DNA of 64,000 bases, taken from positions 13,929,001 to 13,993,000 of the forward strand of contig NW_027478167.1 in the NCBI RefSeq assembly GCF_051020975.1, given 5' to 3'. Source of the stretch: Osmia lignaria lignaria (taxonomy: Eukaryota; Arthropoda; Insecta; Hymenoptera; Megachilidae). Of the stretch, positions 31,636 to 41,180 are shown piece by piece. The stretch's first letter is position 1; the number at the start of each line of letters is the position of its first letter. The translations under genes were made by a program, and so were the position numbers. Below the pieces are notes generated by a model. The model had not been told where the DNA came from. It did not search any database and saw only the letters and a program-made list of their open reading frames with translations.

Positions 31636-34600
31636 AAATCAAAGTTCCGGAATTAGAATTAGAAACAGCTGAATTTTTAATTGACGGTGGCGCGGCAGTT
31701 AACTTAATAGTGCGCGATGTTCTCGGAGATCAAGCCAAACGTATCACTAAAGAAGTTATTGAAATCACAGGACTTACAAAATCACCTATTTATAGCATAG
31801 GAACCACAATTCTTCACATTCACGGTAAGCCTGCATTATTTTACGTAGTAGAGAACCTTGCAATAGAAGCCGATGGAATTATAGGCAGCCCATTTTTATT
31901 ACAAGAAGAAGCAGAAATTTCATATTATCATGGAACACTAGTATTGAAAGATAAACCTATTCGACCACTTCGTTTTTCAAATTACCGAGATTTAGCTCAG
32001 CAGAAAAATCCGAAATTGACTAAACACCGTATCGAAGCTCGAACAACAAAACAAATTGCAATTCACATAGCTAATCCAAATATTAAAGAGGGATACTTAC
32101 CGCGACTCAAAACATCAGAAAATATATACATTGGCGAAGCAGCAGTATATAATCGTGACGGCATTTGTTACGCGTTAGCAACGAATACCGGAGAAGACGA
32201 TGTAGACATCGAAATTGAACCTCAATACATTCATCCTTACGATATTTACGACTCGTCGGACGACGACCCAATTTCTTCATATATGACCGAAAACACACCA
32301 GAAAATAGAGCAACACGAATTAGAAATCTTTTAAGAACCGATCATCTCAATGCAGAAGAACGTAAACATGTATTCAACATCGTCGACGAATTTTCAGACA
32401 GATTTTACTTGCCTGGAGACAAACTAGGAGAAGTACCGAATTTTTACCATTCAATTCATACAACAGATGACGTACCGATTAATACAAGACAATACCGATA
32501 TCCACCAGTACACCAAGACGAAATACAACGTCAAGTAAAGGCTCTGTTATTACAAGGAGTCATACAGCCATCTAGTTCACCATATAATTCTCCGTTATGG
32601 ATTGTACCAAAGAAACCAGACGCTAAGGGCAATAAGCGTTGGCGTATGGTAATCGATTTCCGAGCCTTAAACGAAAAGACTTTGAGTGATAAATTTCCTT
32701 TGCCGAATATCACCGAAATTCTAGATAAATTGGGAGGAGCAAAATATTTCACAATTTTTGATATAGCAAATGGATTTCATCAAGTTCAAATGGATCCTAA
32801 GGATTGTCCGAAAACAGCATTCACAACACCGGATGGGCATTTTGAATTTGTACGCATGCCATTTGGTTTAAAAAATGCACCACCGACATTTCAACGCTTA
32901 ATGAATCAAGTTATATCTGGTCTAGAGAACGCTCATGTATTCATAGACGATATGGTTGTTTTCTCTTCATCACTACGAGAACATGAAATAAAAGTAAAAA
33001 AATTACTCAATCGGCTCAGAGAATTTGGACTTACACTGCAGATTGATAAATGCGAATTCTTACGTAAGGAGGTTACTTATTTAGGACACATTTTAACAGA
33101 AAATGGTGTTAAGCCAGATCCTCGTAAATTACAAGCTGTAAAAGAATTTCCCATTCCTAAAACACAGAAAAATGTCCAGCAGTTCTTGGGACTGACAGGA
33201 TATTATCGCCGTTTCATAAAAGATTATTCTATTAAATCAAAACCATTAGTTCAGTTATTAGGTAAAGGAATTCGTTTTAAGTGGACCGAAGACCAGCAAA
33301 AAAGTTTTGAAAATTTACGCGACGAACTCTGTACACAACCAATTTTACAATATCCGGATTTTAATCGACCGTTCATTGTTACCACTGACGCATCAGATTA
33401 CGCAATTGGAGCTGTACTTAGTCAAGGAGAAATAGGAAACGATCTACCAATTGCCTACGCATCTCGTACCTTAAATAAAGCCGAAAGGAATTATTCTGCT
33501 ACAGAAAAGGAATGTCTTGCAATGGTTTACGCAGTACAATATTTCAGACCGTATCTTTATGGAACAAAATTCACACTCGTCACAGATCACCGACCGTTAG
33601 TCTGGTTACACTCTGTCAAGGATCCGACATCACGACTTATGAAGTGGAGACTCAGACTCTTAGAGTACGAATATCAGGTTATCCATAAAGCAGGAAAGAC
33701 GAACAAGAACGCAGACGCATTATCACGTAACCCAGTACCATCTTGCTTACCACTTATACCCCGAGATCCTCAAGACCCCGATTACAAGCACATAGGACAG
33801 AAACCAGAAATCGACACGGATTCCATAGGATTTCGTGTGCGGCAACTACGAAGGGACAGGGAAAGGAGACCGAAATATCAAGAGGAAAACACTAGCTCTG
33901 ATGAAGAACCAGCCCGTGGGAAGGTTCAACATTCTCCAATAGCAGATAGACCGAGAGTCTTACCTAACTTATCGCACGAGATAAGTATGCCAGATGAACA
34001 CATGGAAACAATAAACTTTCATCCGCAAGCAAATTCTACTAAAATCACATCGACAGAAGAAGACGTAAACTTGATTTCATTCGAAGAACCATCAGAAAAT
34101 ACCATTACGGAAAACACGATAATCACAAACCCGCAACAGGATTTACTTAACCATACACCATTATCACTTGTAACAAATGAGGGAATTTTACAACCACAAC
34201 CTGTTAACGAAACAATAGGAACGGCAATCCAGCAACCACAGGAAAACTTTGACCGTACCGTTGACCCTTATCCGCTCACACTTCTTGACACAGACACTCT
34301 TTCCACGGAGGGAGATGACCTGCGAAGAAAAGTGCAACCTTCACAGACACTTGAGGTTATTATCTCTCCAAACACCCTGACCACCGAGGAAGGTCATTAC
34401 GCACATTTCATACCTGCGGACTGTAAATTGGTAACCCCCATTGGAAAACTGTTACTGGACACAGAAGCAATAGATTTACAACAGCTCATGTCAAAGAAAC
34501 CGCAGAAAGGAGACGTAATAGAATCAGCAAATGGCTCATACAAAGTTTACAGTATAATAATATCAGATAATTTTTACGACACCATTAAAAGTGAAGATAT

Positions 34601-35933
34601 ACTAAACGGACTACAAACACTGAAACAGCATTTAGATCAAAATCCAATTAAATCATTTAGAATATCAGCAGTCGGAGATTTTCATAAATTACCAACCAAT
34701 GAATTAACTAAATTAATAAAGGACGTTTTCAACGGTACAACACAGAAAATCATCATATGCAATTGTTCAACGATTACACCATCAGAAGAAGATCGATTAC
34801 AAATAATTCGCGAAGCTCACGACAGTTTGATAGGAGGACATAAAGGAGTCACAAAAACATATAAACGCATCAGAGCGAAATATCAATGGCCAGAAATGCA
34901 CAACGAAATACGAAATTATATCAGGAAATGTCCAAGCTGTCAAGAAGAGAAATTAGTTAGAGCAAAAACTCATCAACCAATGTTAATTACCGATACCCCG
35001 ATAGAACCATTTGATAAAGTTGCTTTAGACACCGTAGGACCTTTACCTTTAACGCCTAGCGGAAATAAATACATTCTCACAATGCAAGATTGTTTAACGA
35101 AATATTGTATAGCAGTAGCAATACCAAACATTAGAGCAGCCACAATAGCAGACGCTTTCGCGAGACATTTTATTGCCATATATGGAACACCACGAGCAAT
35201 ATTAACAGACAAGGGAACTAGTTTTATCGGAAGCTTAATGAAAAATCTTTCAGAAATATTCAAAATCAAACAAATCACAACTTCTGGATACAGACCACAA
35301 ACTAATGGATCACTAGAACGAAGTCATATAGTACTAACAGAATATCTTAAACATTACATGGATAATTATGAAGATTGGGACCTATTAATACCATTTGCCA
35401 TGTTTTCTTATAATACTTCCGTACATGAAGCAACAAATTTCTCTCCATATGAATTAATATTTGGAAAACCAGCCCGTGAACCAAGTTCGTTTCCAACTGG
35501 CGAAAGGTTAAAATCATATGGCGACTATTTAACAGAATTAATAACTCATACTATAAAAATCCGCAACATAGCAGCCGATAATTTGATTGCTTCCAAGCAC
35601 CGTTCGAAGAAGTACTATGATAAACATTCCCGACCGGTAGAATTCAATGTAGGCGATTATGCTTATGTATTGCTAGAACCACGAATTAGTAAATTTGATC
35701 CACATTATGTAGGGCCATATGAGATCATTAATGTAACAGATATGAACAACATTGTATTGCGAACACCTGACAAAACGATAACAAAACACCAAGATAAATT
35801 AAAACACGCTTATTTTCCATCCACAGCGGAAAAAACGGAAATAGCGGAAAAAACGGAAATAACGGGAAATCATGATTCCGGCACAACTACTTCTGATACC
35901 TCTGGCTCTGGTTATGAGTCAGACAGCAATTAA
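31522..35933 (+). CDS. pol: Pol of the Tudor-carrying element (PR-RT-RNase H-IN)
   Basis: Reached by -1 frameshift and open for about 1470 codons. Domains: aspartic protease (LIDGGAAVNLI near 31680, DGG instead of DSG/DTG); reverse transcriptase (32520-33200, FIDDMV at about 32940); RNase H (TTDASDYAIGAVLSQ near 33380, ATEKECLAMVYA, TDHRPL); a 330-residue spacer including a compact region at 34440-34790 resembling the macro-like fold of some insect gypsy elements; integrase with an HHCC site (34818-34945), LDTVGPL (35027) and TDKGTSF (35206); and a GPY/F-like end (FDPHYVGPYEI, about 35695). No stop or frameshift is visible, so the enzyme set looks functional. The DGG protease site is unusual. 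Confidence 0.95.
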
Positions 35934-35970
35934 AGGCGGTTCAAAGGTGTTACCACTGGCGCAATCAACG

Positions 35971-36659
35971 GGTTTGTTTTACGATAAATTGTCAGACATA
36001 CGGACATAGCAATCGCAATGGCGATTGGTCACGTCATTGGATGTTGATAAATACCTTGCACATGCACCACCAGTAGAACAGATAATTCTGGCCATGAACC
36101 AACTATAGCAAACATTTACAATACTGGAATTTTCAACCTCGAACCGGGATGTAGAGCCACAGTAAATGCGATGCAATTAAAAGCAATGGACACAATAGTA
36201 ACCATGGAAAATATTATACATTACCCATCCGCGTCATACAATTTATCAATAATCATTCCGAAAATAACAGAACATCACCTATCAGTTTTAGAAACCAATT
36301 ACACTAATACAGATCAAGTAATCACAAATTGGAAGAACCTTCCGACAGCACCAAACCTAGAGGAATTGGAGCATCGGGCGAAAGAATTGGAACTTCAAGA
36401 AATTTCCACAAATCGTATAAAAATATCAACATTTTCCTCGTTTGGAGTAGTATCTTTGATCCTACTATTAATAATTGGGACAATAATAAAAAGTAATATA
36501 CACAAAATCATTAATAAACTAAAACCTTTGGACAAACCGAACGAAATTGAATTGCAACTGGAAGAAATACCTAAAAACTCAGAAGAATCAAATTCAAATA
36601 ATATAAATTTACCAAGGGAAAAATCTTCAGCACCTAGACCAAGTGCCACAATATTCTAA
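35971..36659 (+). pseudogene. Collapsed envelope (env) remnant
   Basis: A short piece resembling the start of an insect retroviral (errantivirus/F-type) mature envelope (about 35971-36108) is in one frame and carries stop codons. The C-terminal part (36051-36659, open from 36171 with ATG) is in another frame. The C-terminal part has a stem, one membrane segment near 36430-36500 (SFGVVSLILLLIIGTII) and a polar cytoplasmic tail. Most of the ectodomain, including any cleavage or fusion region, is absent. A membrane-anchored fragment of 162 residues could still be made from the ATG at 36171, but it cannot act as a full envelope. The break comprises an internal deletion, a frame change and nonsense codons. 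Confidence 0.7.
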
Positions 36660-36734
36660 GGGGCCGTAGCCACTCCTACACATCCCTCCTCTAAGAGTCG
36701 AAATAAGAGTGGGGTAAGATAAGGGTTTTCAGAC

Positions 36735-36770
36735 TATATAAGCAGTTCTCGGCACCATAGTCTCATCAGT
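36735..36770 (+). promoter_or_regulatory. Internal promoter upstream of the Tudor gene
   Basis: TATATAAG at 36735-36742 and TCAGT at 36766-36770. The +1 A would be 36768, 31 bp after the T of TATAAG (36737). TCAGT is the arthropod initiator consensus. The Tudor ATG follows 19 bases after the predicted start. This arrangement is independent of the LTR promoter and suggests a separate subgenomic mRNA. Confidence 0.6.
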
Positions 36771-36786
36771 AGACATCCTCAAGAAA

Positions 36787-37371
36787 ATGAACACCATCAA
36801 AAATATAGTTTTGAGCAGTTCTGTTCGGATCGGAATTGTCCACGTGGACAATCCGGTAGAATTCTGGGCGCAGGTGGACGACGGTCGGGAAGAAGCTAGG
36901 CGACTGTACCGGGATCTGTATCGGTACATGAGCGACCGCGGCCACCTCCACTTTCCAAACCAGGGAAGACTGACCACTGGACGTCTGGTGGCGTACAGAA
37001 GTAAAGAAGGTACTTGGGTCCGAGGAGAAGTTCAACACCTGGTGGACGGCCAGTTCGAGGTGGCTCTTCGTGACCACGGCAAGGTGATAAGGGCACCGGT
37101 CGACCAACTTCGGACCTTGCCGCCACGCTTTCAAAATCTACCGTGGCAGGCCTTCAAGGTACGGGTACGGGGTATCCGCCCTGTATGCAGGACCTGGAAG
37201 ATAGAGCAGGCCAAGAGGGTGTTGGAAGGAAGGAGGGGTCTGCTAACCAACATCAGAGGCGAGGGTGAGGTCGTGGCAGATGTAGCCCTCGATCGTCTAC
37301 CAGGACAACCACCATTCAACGTGGCGGAGGCGTGGTTGGGCATGAGATACGCGGTTCCAGGCCGGGTGTAA
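36787..37371 (+). CDS. Extended-Tudor-domain protein encoded by the LTR element
   Basis: 194 codons. The pattern matches a complete extended Tudor (eTud) domain. Residues 18-32 (VHVDNPVEFWAQVDD) match the 'P-x-x-F-W-hydrophobic-Gln' start. Residues 65-82 (GRLVAYRSKEGTWVRGEV) match 'G-x-x-C/V-A-x-Y-x-x-D-x-x-W-Y-R-A'. Residues 91-99 (EVALRDHGK) match 'V-x-F-I-D-Y-G-N'. Residues 107-124 match 'L-x-x-L-P-x-x-F-x-x-L-P-x-Q-A'. The remainder (135-194) fits the SN-like C-terminal half. Host eTud proteins bind symmetric dimethyl-arginine on Piwi proteins in piRNA granules. Here three of the expected cage positions are changed (F to L94, Y to H97, N to K99), and the usual Tyr after Trp is V78, so methyl-arginine binding is doubtful. 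The start is placed just after a TATA+Inr promoter. Probably a captured host gene; the role is unknown. Confidence 0.75.
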   Translation: MNTIKNIVLSSSVRIGIVHVDNPVEFWAQVDDGREEARRLYRDLYRYMSDRGHLHFPNQGRLTTGRLVAYRSKEGTWVRGEVQHLVDGQFEVALRDHGKVIRAPVDQLRTLPPRFQNLPWQAFKVRVRGIRPVCRTWKIEQAKRVLEGRRGLLTNIRGEGEVVADVALDRLPGQPPFNVAEAWLGMRYAVPGRV

Positions 37372-37421
37372 AAGCAGACCACAACACCATTCTTCCAAAA
37401 CACTTATCTGAGCGGACCGAA

Positions 37422-37874
37422 ATGTGCTACATCAGGGAACAACCAACTGAGAGGGACACCAGTCGCATCGAGCTGCTGATGAACTTGACGGCCCGCCTGT
37501 GCATGCGCAGCACTTGCTACAGATTAGACGTTGGCATTGTCTGTATGCAGTGTGCTCTCGAAGCAGCCCTTGGAGCAGCAAGGATCTATGACATGGTGGA
37601 GGTACACTATCCACTACCAACGGCATATCCGCCTGGGGCCTGCGATATTTGCAGCGCGCCCCTGATGGAGTTGCAGGCCGCCTACCACTGCGAGGAGTGT
37701 ATTGCCGCCATCATCATGGAAATGGAATACCAAAGAGCAAACCAACCCATACCACCGCCTGCAATAGTACCAACCTGGTACACCGAGAGACAAATCCGAT
37801 CGAGGCAGCCTGGACCCAGACGTACGCTTCGACTTCATACCGCAGTTAGCAGCATCACCAACCATCACACGTAG
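37422..37874 (+). CDS. Eight-cysteine zinc-binding protein of the LTR element
   Basis: 150 codons from the ATG at 37422 (an in-phase ATG at 37332 overlaps the Tudor gene's end and is less likely). Two clusters: C27-x4-C32-x8-C41-x2-C44 and C74-x2-C77-x12-C90-x2-C93, each able to hold a zinc ion in a treble-clef-like fold. The C-terminus (residues 105-150) is proline- and arginine-rich. It lies 50 bp after the Tudor stop and before the polypurine tract, so it could share the internal transcript. I do not recognise the family. It does not match the Gag knuckle pattern. An intact frame in an element this young suggests selection, but that is inference. Confidence 0.65.
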   Translation: MCYIREQPTERDTSRIELLMNLTARLCMRSTCYRLDVGIVCMQCALEAALGAARIYDMVEVHYPLPTAYPPGACDICSAPLMELQAAYHCEECIAAIIMEMEYQRANQPIPPPAIVPTWYTERQIRSRQPGPRRTLRLHTAVSSITNHHT

Positions 37875-38000
37875 CGATAAGTACACACACATCACACATA
37901 ACACCCGACATATTGCATTACAACACCAAAACTTCAACACATTCTAGTGAGTGTTTTCCTTTCCAATTGAAAGCATCACGATTACCGCGATGTTTCATCT

Positions 38001-38011
38001 AAGGGGGGAGG
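38001..38011 (+). other. Polypurine tract of the Tudor-carrying element
   Basis: AAGGGGGGAGG directly before the 3' LTR (38012). Confidence 0.8.
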
Positions 38012-38752
38012 TGTCACGTAGACAGACCGTTTTTATCAAACGTGTCTCCTTTCAAATAAGCTTAAACATCTGGAAAGGAAAACTCTCGGGCAAACCGACC
38101 ATTTACTCTCGTAATAAACAGAAGGCCCACCGATAGCAGAACCAAACACTTGGGAAAGCAATGGGTCCGCCGTAATCAAATAGCAGATGCAACCACTCTA
38201 AACTGTCGCAGAGGCAGGTGGACCCAGCCTGATCACTCGAATAGTAACCAGACCACCCTTCTTAATTAGTATATAAACCCGTTCGTACCAACGATCGGGG
38301 GCAGTACCAGAGTTCATCTCGTGTCGAGCACGTCGTGTACGGTAGTGAGTTGGTTACTATTAGTGAGATCGGGTTGAAGTCCCCTTCGAGCAACATTCAC
38401 CTTATAGAATCCGCGAGTCGTGTTTCTATTTGGCATTACAATCAACCACACACAACACCCCCGCATTGCCAGTGCGTGAACACCGAGCATAGTGGAAATA
38501 GGTAATATATCACATTATACACCTATATTCGCGACAACAACATCTGTAATAGACCAAGATTGTAGAATATATACATTGCTGTGTCAAACCCACATTAGCA
38601 TTCTCCTTTAAACCCAGTGAAACCTTGTGACAGTTCCTACCACAATACAATCTTACCGCTCGGGTTGTATTGATAAAAAAATAAGTTACGCGGCCGCCAA
38701 TCAGAAAGCCTCTGATAGCCACGCGCGCTGCCAAGCCGTCGGCCACGTAACA
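38012..38752 (+). repeat. 3' LTR of the Tudor-carrying element
   Basis: 741 bp, the same length and apparently the same sequence as the 5' LTR. It is followed by GCAT (38753-38756), the second copy of the target duplication, then R2 sequence. Confidence 0.95.
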
Positions 38753-38756
38753 GCAT

Positions 38757-40905
38757 TTACTAAACCTTCAATAGTTACAGGCCAGTTGATTCTAAGAGAA
38801 TGCGCTATATATTTTAGTTTCTTTTCGGTTTTATCATCAAGAATACTAGACATAGCCGGGTCTAGAGAATTTTTAATTGCAAGAGCGCTTTTAAGGATAC
38901 CGATTTTAATGATATGCTCAAAATGAGGTAGGCCTAAACCACCGTTATTTTTTGGAGCGTAGAAAAAACCCGTTGCTGTTGAGGGCACTAAGTGCAATAT
39001 TTGCTTAACGTTTTGTCTTATTTCACTGTCGAGTAGTTTTAAAACTGAATCGCTGGGTGGGTTTACTAAAAGACAATATATAAAGCGTGGAAGGATAAAG
39101 GTAACAAGAAGATCGATTTTCTGGTGCGGTTTTAATGGTAAAGTCCTTACTCGTTTGATTAAGCTAACTATTTCAGGCACTATAATATCGCAATCCATTC
39201 CTTTCCAGGGTCCAAGTTTGGCTCCTAGATACTTAAAAATGATTTCAGGGTCCGCATAAGGAATTAGTTCAGTGTTATTAATTTTTATCTCCGGATCTTT
39301 GACATACCAGGTGTTTTTTATTTTGACAATTTGAAACGCTCTGCTTTTATCCGCCGAAATAGACATACCTAATTTTTGCAAATATCCTGTGACTATGTCT
39401 AATTGTGACTGTGCTTCTTTTTTGTTTTTTCCTAGAGTAACGAAATCATCGGCAAAAGCAAGAATAGGTAACATAATATTATCATTTAGTGCGATCCCCT
39501 CACTCATTTCTTCAATAGTTTCTAGCAGGGGTTCCATTCACAAATTGAATAGTAGAGGGGAAAGGGGGTCACCCAGTTTGACTCCCCTGCGAATATTAAT
39601 TTTAATATCGTTTTTGTTTTTGTTTTTATTACTGTTCGTTTGTATTACAGTATTACATTCTGTGTAAATATTTAAAATCATGTTAATAATCGGCTCTGGA
39701 ATGCCTTTTTTCAGAAGGCTGGGTTTTATTGCTGTATGTGGGAGAGAATCAAAAGCTATTGATATATCTAAAATAACAAAGCTACCTCCTGTATCTACTT
39801 TGCATTTTGTTAAGGCTGTATTCATAAGTGCTATATTATGAGCACATCCGTTTTCAGCGGTAAAACCCTTTTGTCTAAAGTTTTGCACGATCATTTTTCT
39901 TAAGCGCGTATCTATTATACAGGACAACATACGGCTCAATACGGAACTAATTGTTGTAGGTCTCCAATTACTAGCGTTGGCTAAGTCTTTGTTTTGCTTG
40001 GGAATTAGTTTAGTGCGATTCGTTTTCCAAGCTGTAGGAAAATAGGAGTTATAACATAGAATGTTAAATAATAAGGCTAAGACCTGAGGTAGTCCAGGGA
40101 TCTGTAGATGTGTCTTTTGTAAACCATCTGGACCGGCTGCAGTTTTAGTTCTCATTTTTTTTAATTCTTTCAACTATTTCCATCGATGTAATAGAAGGGA
40201 AGACGGTGTCTATTTCCAAGGATGGTCTTTTAGGAAGAAAAGATAAGGCATCTGGTGGTCGAGCTTGTTCCCATAACTTACTATATAGGGACTTGATGTC
40301 TTCGTCGCTAGGTAGTTGTTCGGGCGGCTTCCATAAAGAATTATCGTTATTAACTACGGCATCAGCGAGTTTTTTTGGACACTCTTTATAAATTTCTTGA
40401 CATCTAGCGTAAGAGTATCTTCTAATCCGGTTGCGTTTAGTTTTTCTTTTATTGTTACTGTTTATATATTTATTTTTGTTTCTGTTAAGTTTATTGTTAG
40501 TATTGGGTTTGGTATTATGTCTATGAGTCCTTAATTCTTCATTGTTATCAGTATTTTCTATACTAGATAGGAGCGCCTTGGTTAAAATATCTGTAATAAA
40601 TTTGTCTGTTTCGTAGTTTAGTTTTGTGTTGTCCTGGTTGAAAGTTAACCAGATGTGTTTTAAGGTATTATATAAGGTCTCACAGTGTTCAGGAATTGGT
40701 AGTGGCTCTTCGATTGCTTGGCGTAAGTTTTCACGCCAAGTGTTAAAGTTCGTTTCATGGTTGGAATCTAAAAGATCATTATTAACAACTGCACCTAGAA
40801 GTTCAATATTCTCTTGGTTATTATCGGAATCTACGTTAATTTCACCCGATTCAGCTATTTTATCCGCATATTCATCGGTTTCTTTAACGCTGCTTTCGTC
40901 GTCCT
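38757..40905 (-). pseudogene. R2 ORF, N-terminal and reverse-transcriptase part
   Basis: Minus strand. 40905 to about 40176 is an open, Asn/Lys-rich region ending in SEDE/ALSFLP-type sequence before the RT. RT follows: KTAAGPDGLQ, the RRGVKLGDPLSPLLFNL block, and AFADDFVTL with the catalytic Asp pair, then a thumb up to the LTR insertion at 38757. Damage: in-frame stop near 40903, a frameshift in an A-run near 40165-40175, and a TGA at about 39538. I see no N-terminal zinc finger. The frame continues in phase with the endonuclease part at 29531. Confidence 0.88.
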
Positions 40906-41000
40906 AAACATTGTTTAGATTCTCCTCCTCGCTATTAGGTTTATTTCTTTTATCCGCATCAAGTTTGAATTCTTTTCGCTTATTTTACACTTACTGCGCG

Positions 41001-41180
41001 TTTCAGACGGTACACTAGACTCGCGGCGCGTGGCTACGACTCGACCTTGGAGATACAAACGGTTGGTGGTGGTCCTGCACAGCACACGGGTGCACTCCTG
41101 GACTTGGTCTGTTATCTCAGACCGCGGCGATACAGTCGTATTGAACCGTCGGCCGAGCACGTCGTCGATGATCTTCCTGG
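41001..41180 (-). other. Unassigned GC-richer segment upstream of R2
   Basis: Open on the minus strand for about 80 codons and in phase with sequence on the other side of the giant solo LTR (43831 onward). It may be the R2 5' region or remains of another element. It has no motif I recognise. The last four bases, CTGG, are the solo-LTR target duplication. Confidence 0.35.

Larger units (their letters stand above)
29532..38752 (+). mobile_element. Young LTR retrotransposon carrying Tudor and zinc-binding genes
   Basis: A 9221-bp element in plus orientation, antisense to R2: 741-bp LTRs (29532-30272, 38012-38752) that look identical over their length; the 4-bp duplication GCAT (29528-29531 and 38753-38756); primer-binding site at 30277; gag; pol; env remnant; Tudor-domain gene; Cys-rich gene; polypurine tract at 38001-38011. 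Domain order RT-RNase H-integrase places it in Ty3/gypsy. Identical LTRs and open gag and pol imply a very recent insertion and possible activity. The two extra genes are discussed separately. Confidence 0.95.
28559..41000 (-). mobile_element. R2-type site-specific non-LTR retrotransposon, split by an LTR element
   Basis: The 3' end abuts TAGCCAAATGCC exactly, the defining R2 insertion point in 28S rRNA. The single ORF reads reverse transcriptase (38757-40173), then, across the 9.2-kb LTR element, the zinc motif and restriction-like endonuclease (28810-29531). It carries nonsense codons and a frameshift and is dead. The 5' end is uncertain (between about 40905 and 41180). I see neither the N-terminal zinc fingers of R2 nor upstream 28S sequence, so it is 5'-truncated or rearranged. 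Confidence 0.88.

Noticed and set aside
29532..38752. An intact endogenous retrovirus with a working envelope
   Set aside because: Env is reduced to out-of-frame end pieces, so the element is a retrotransposon without a usable envelope.
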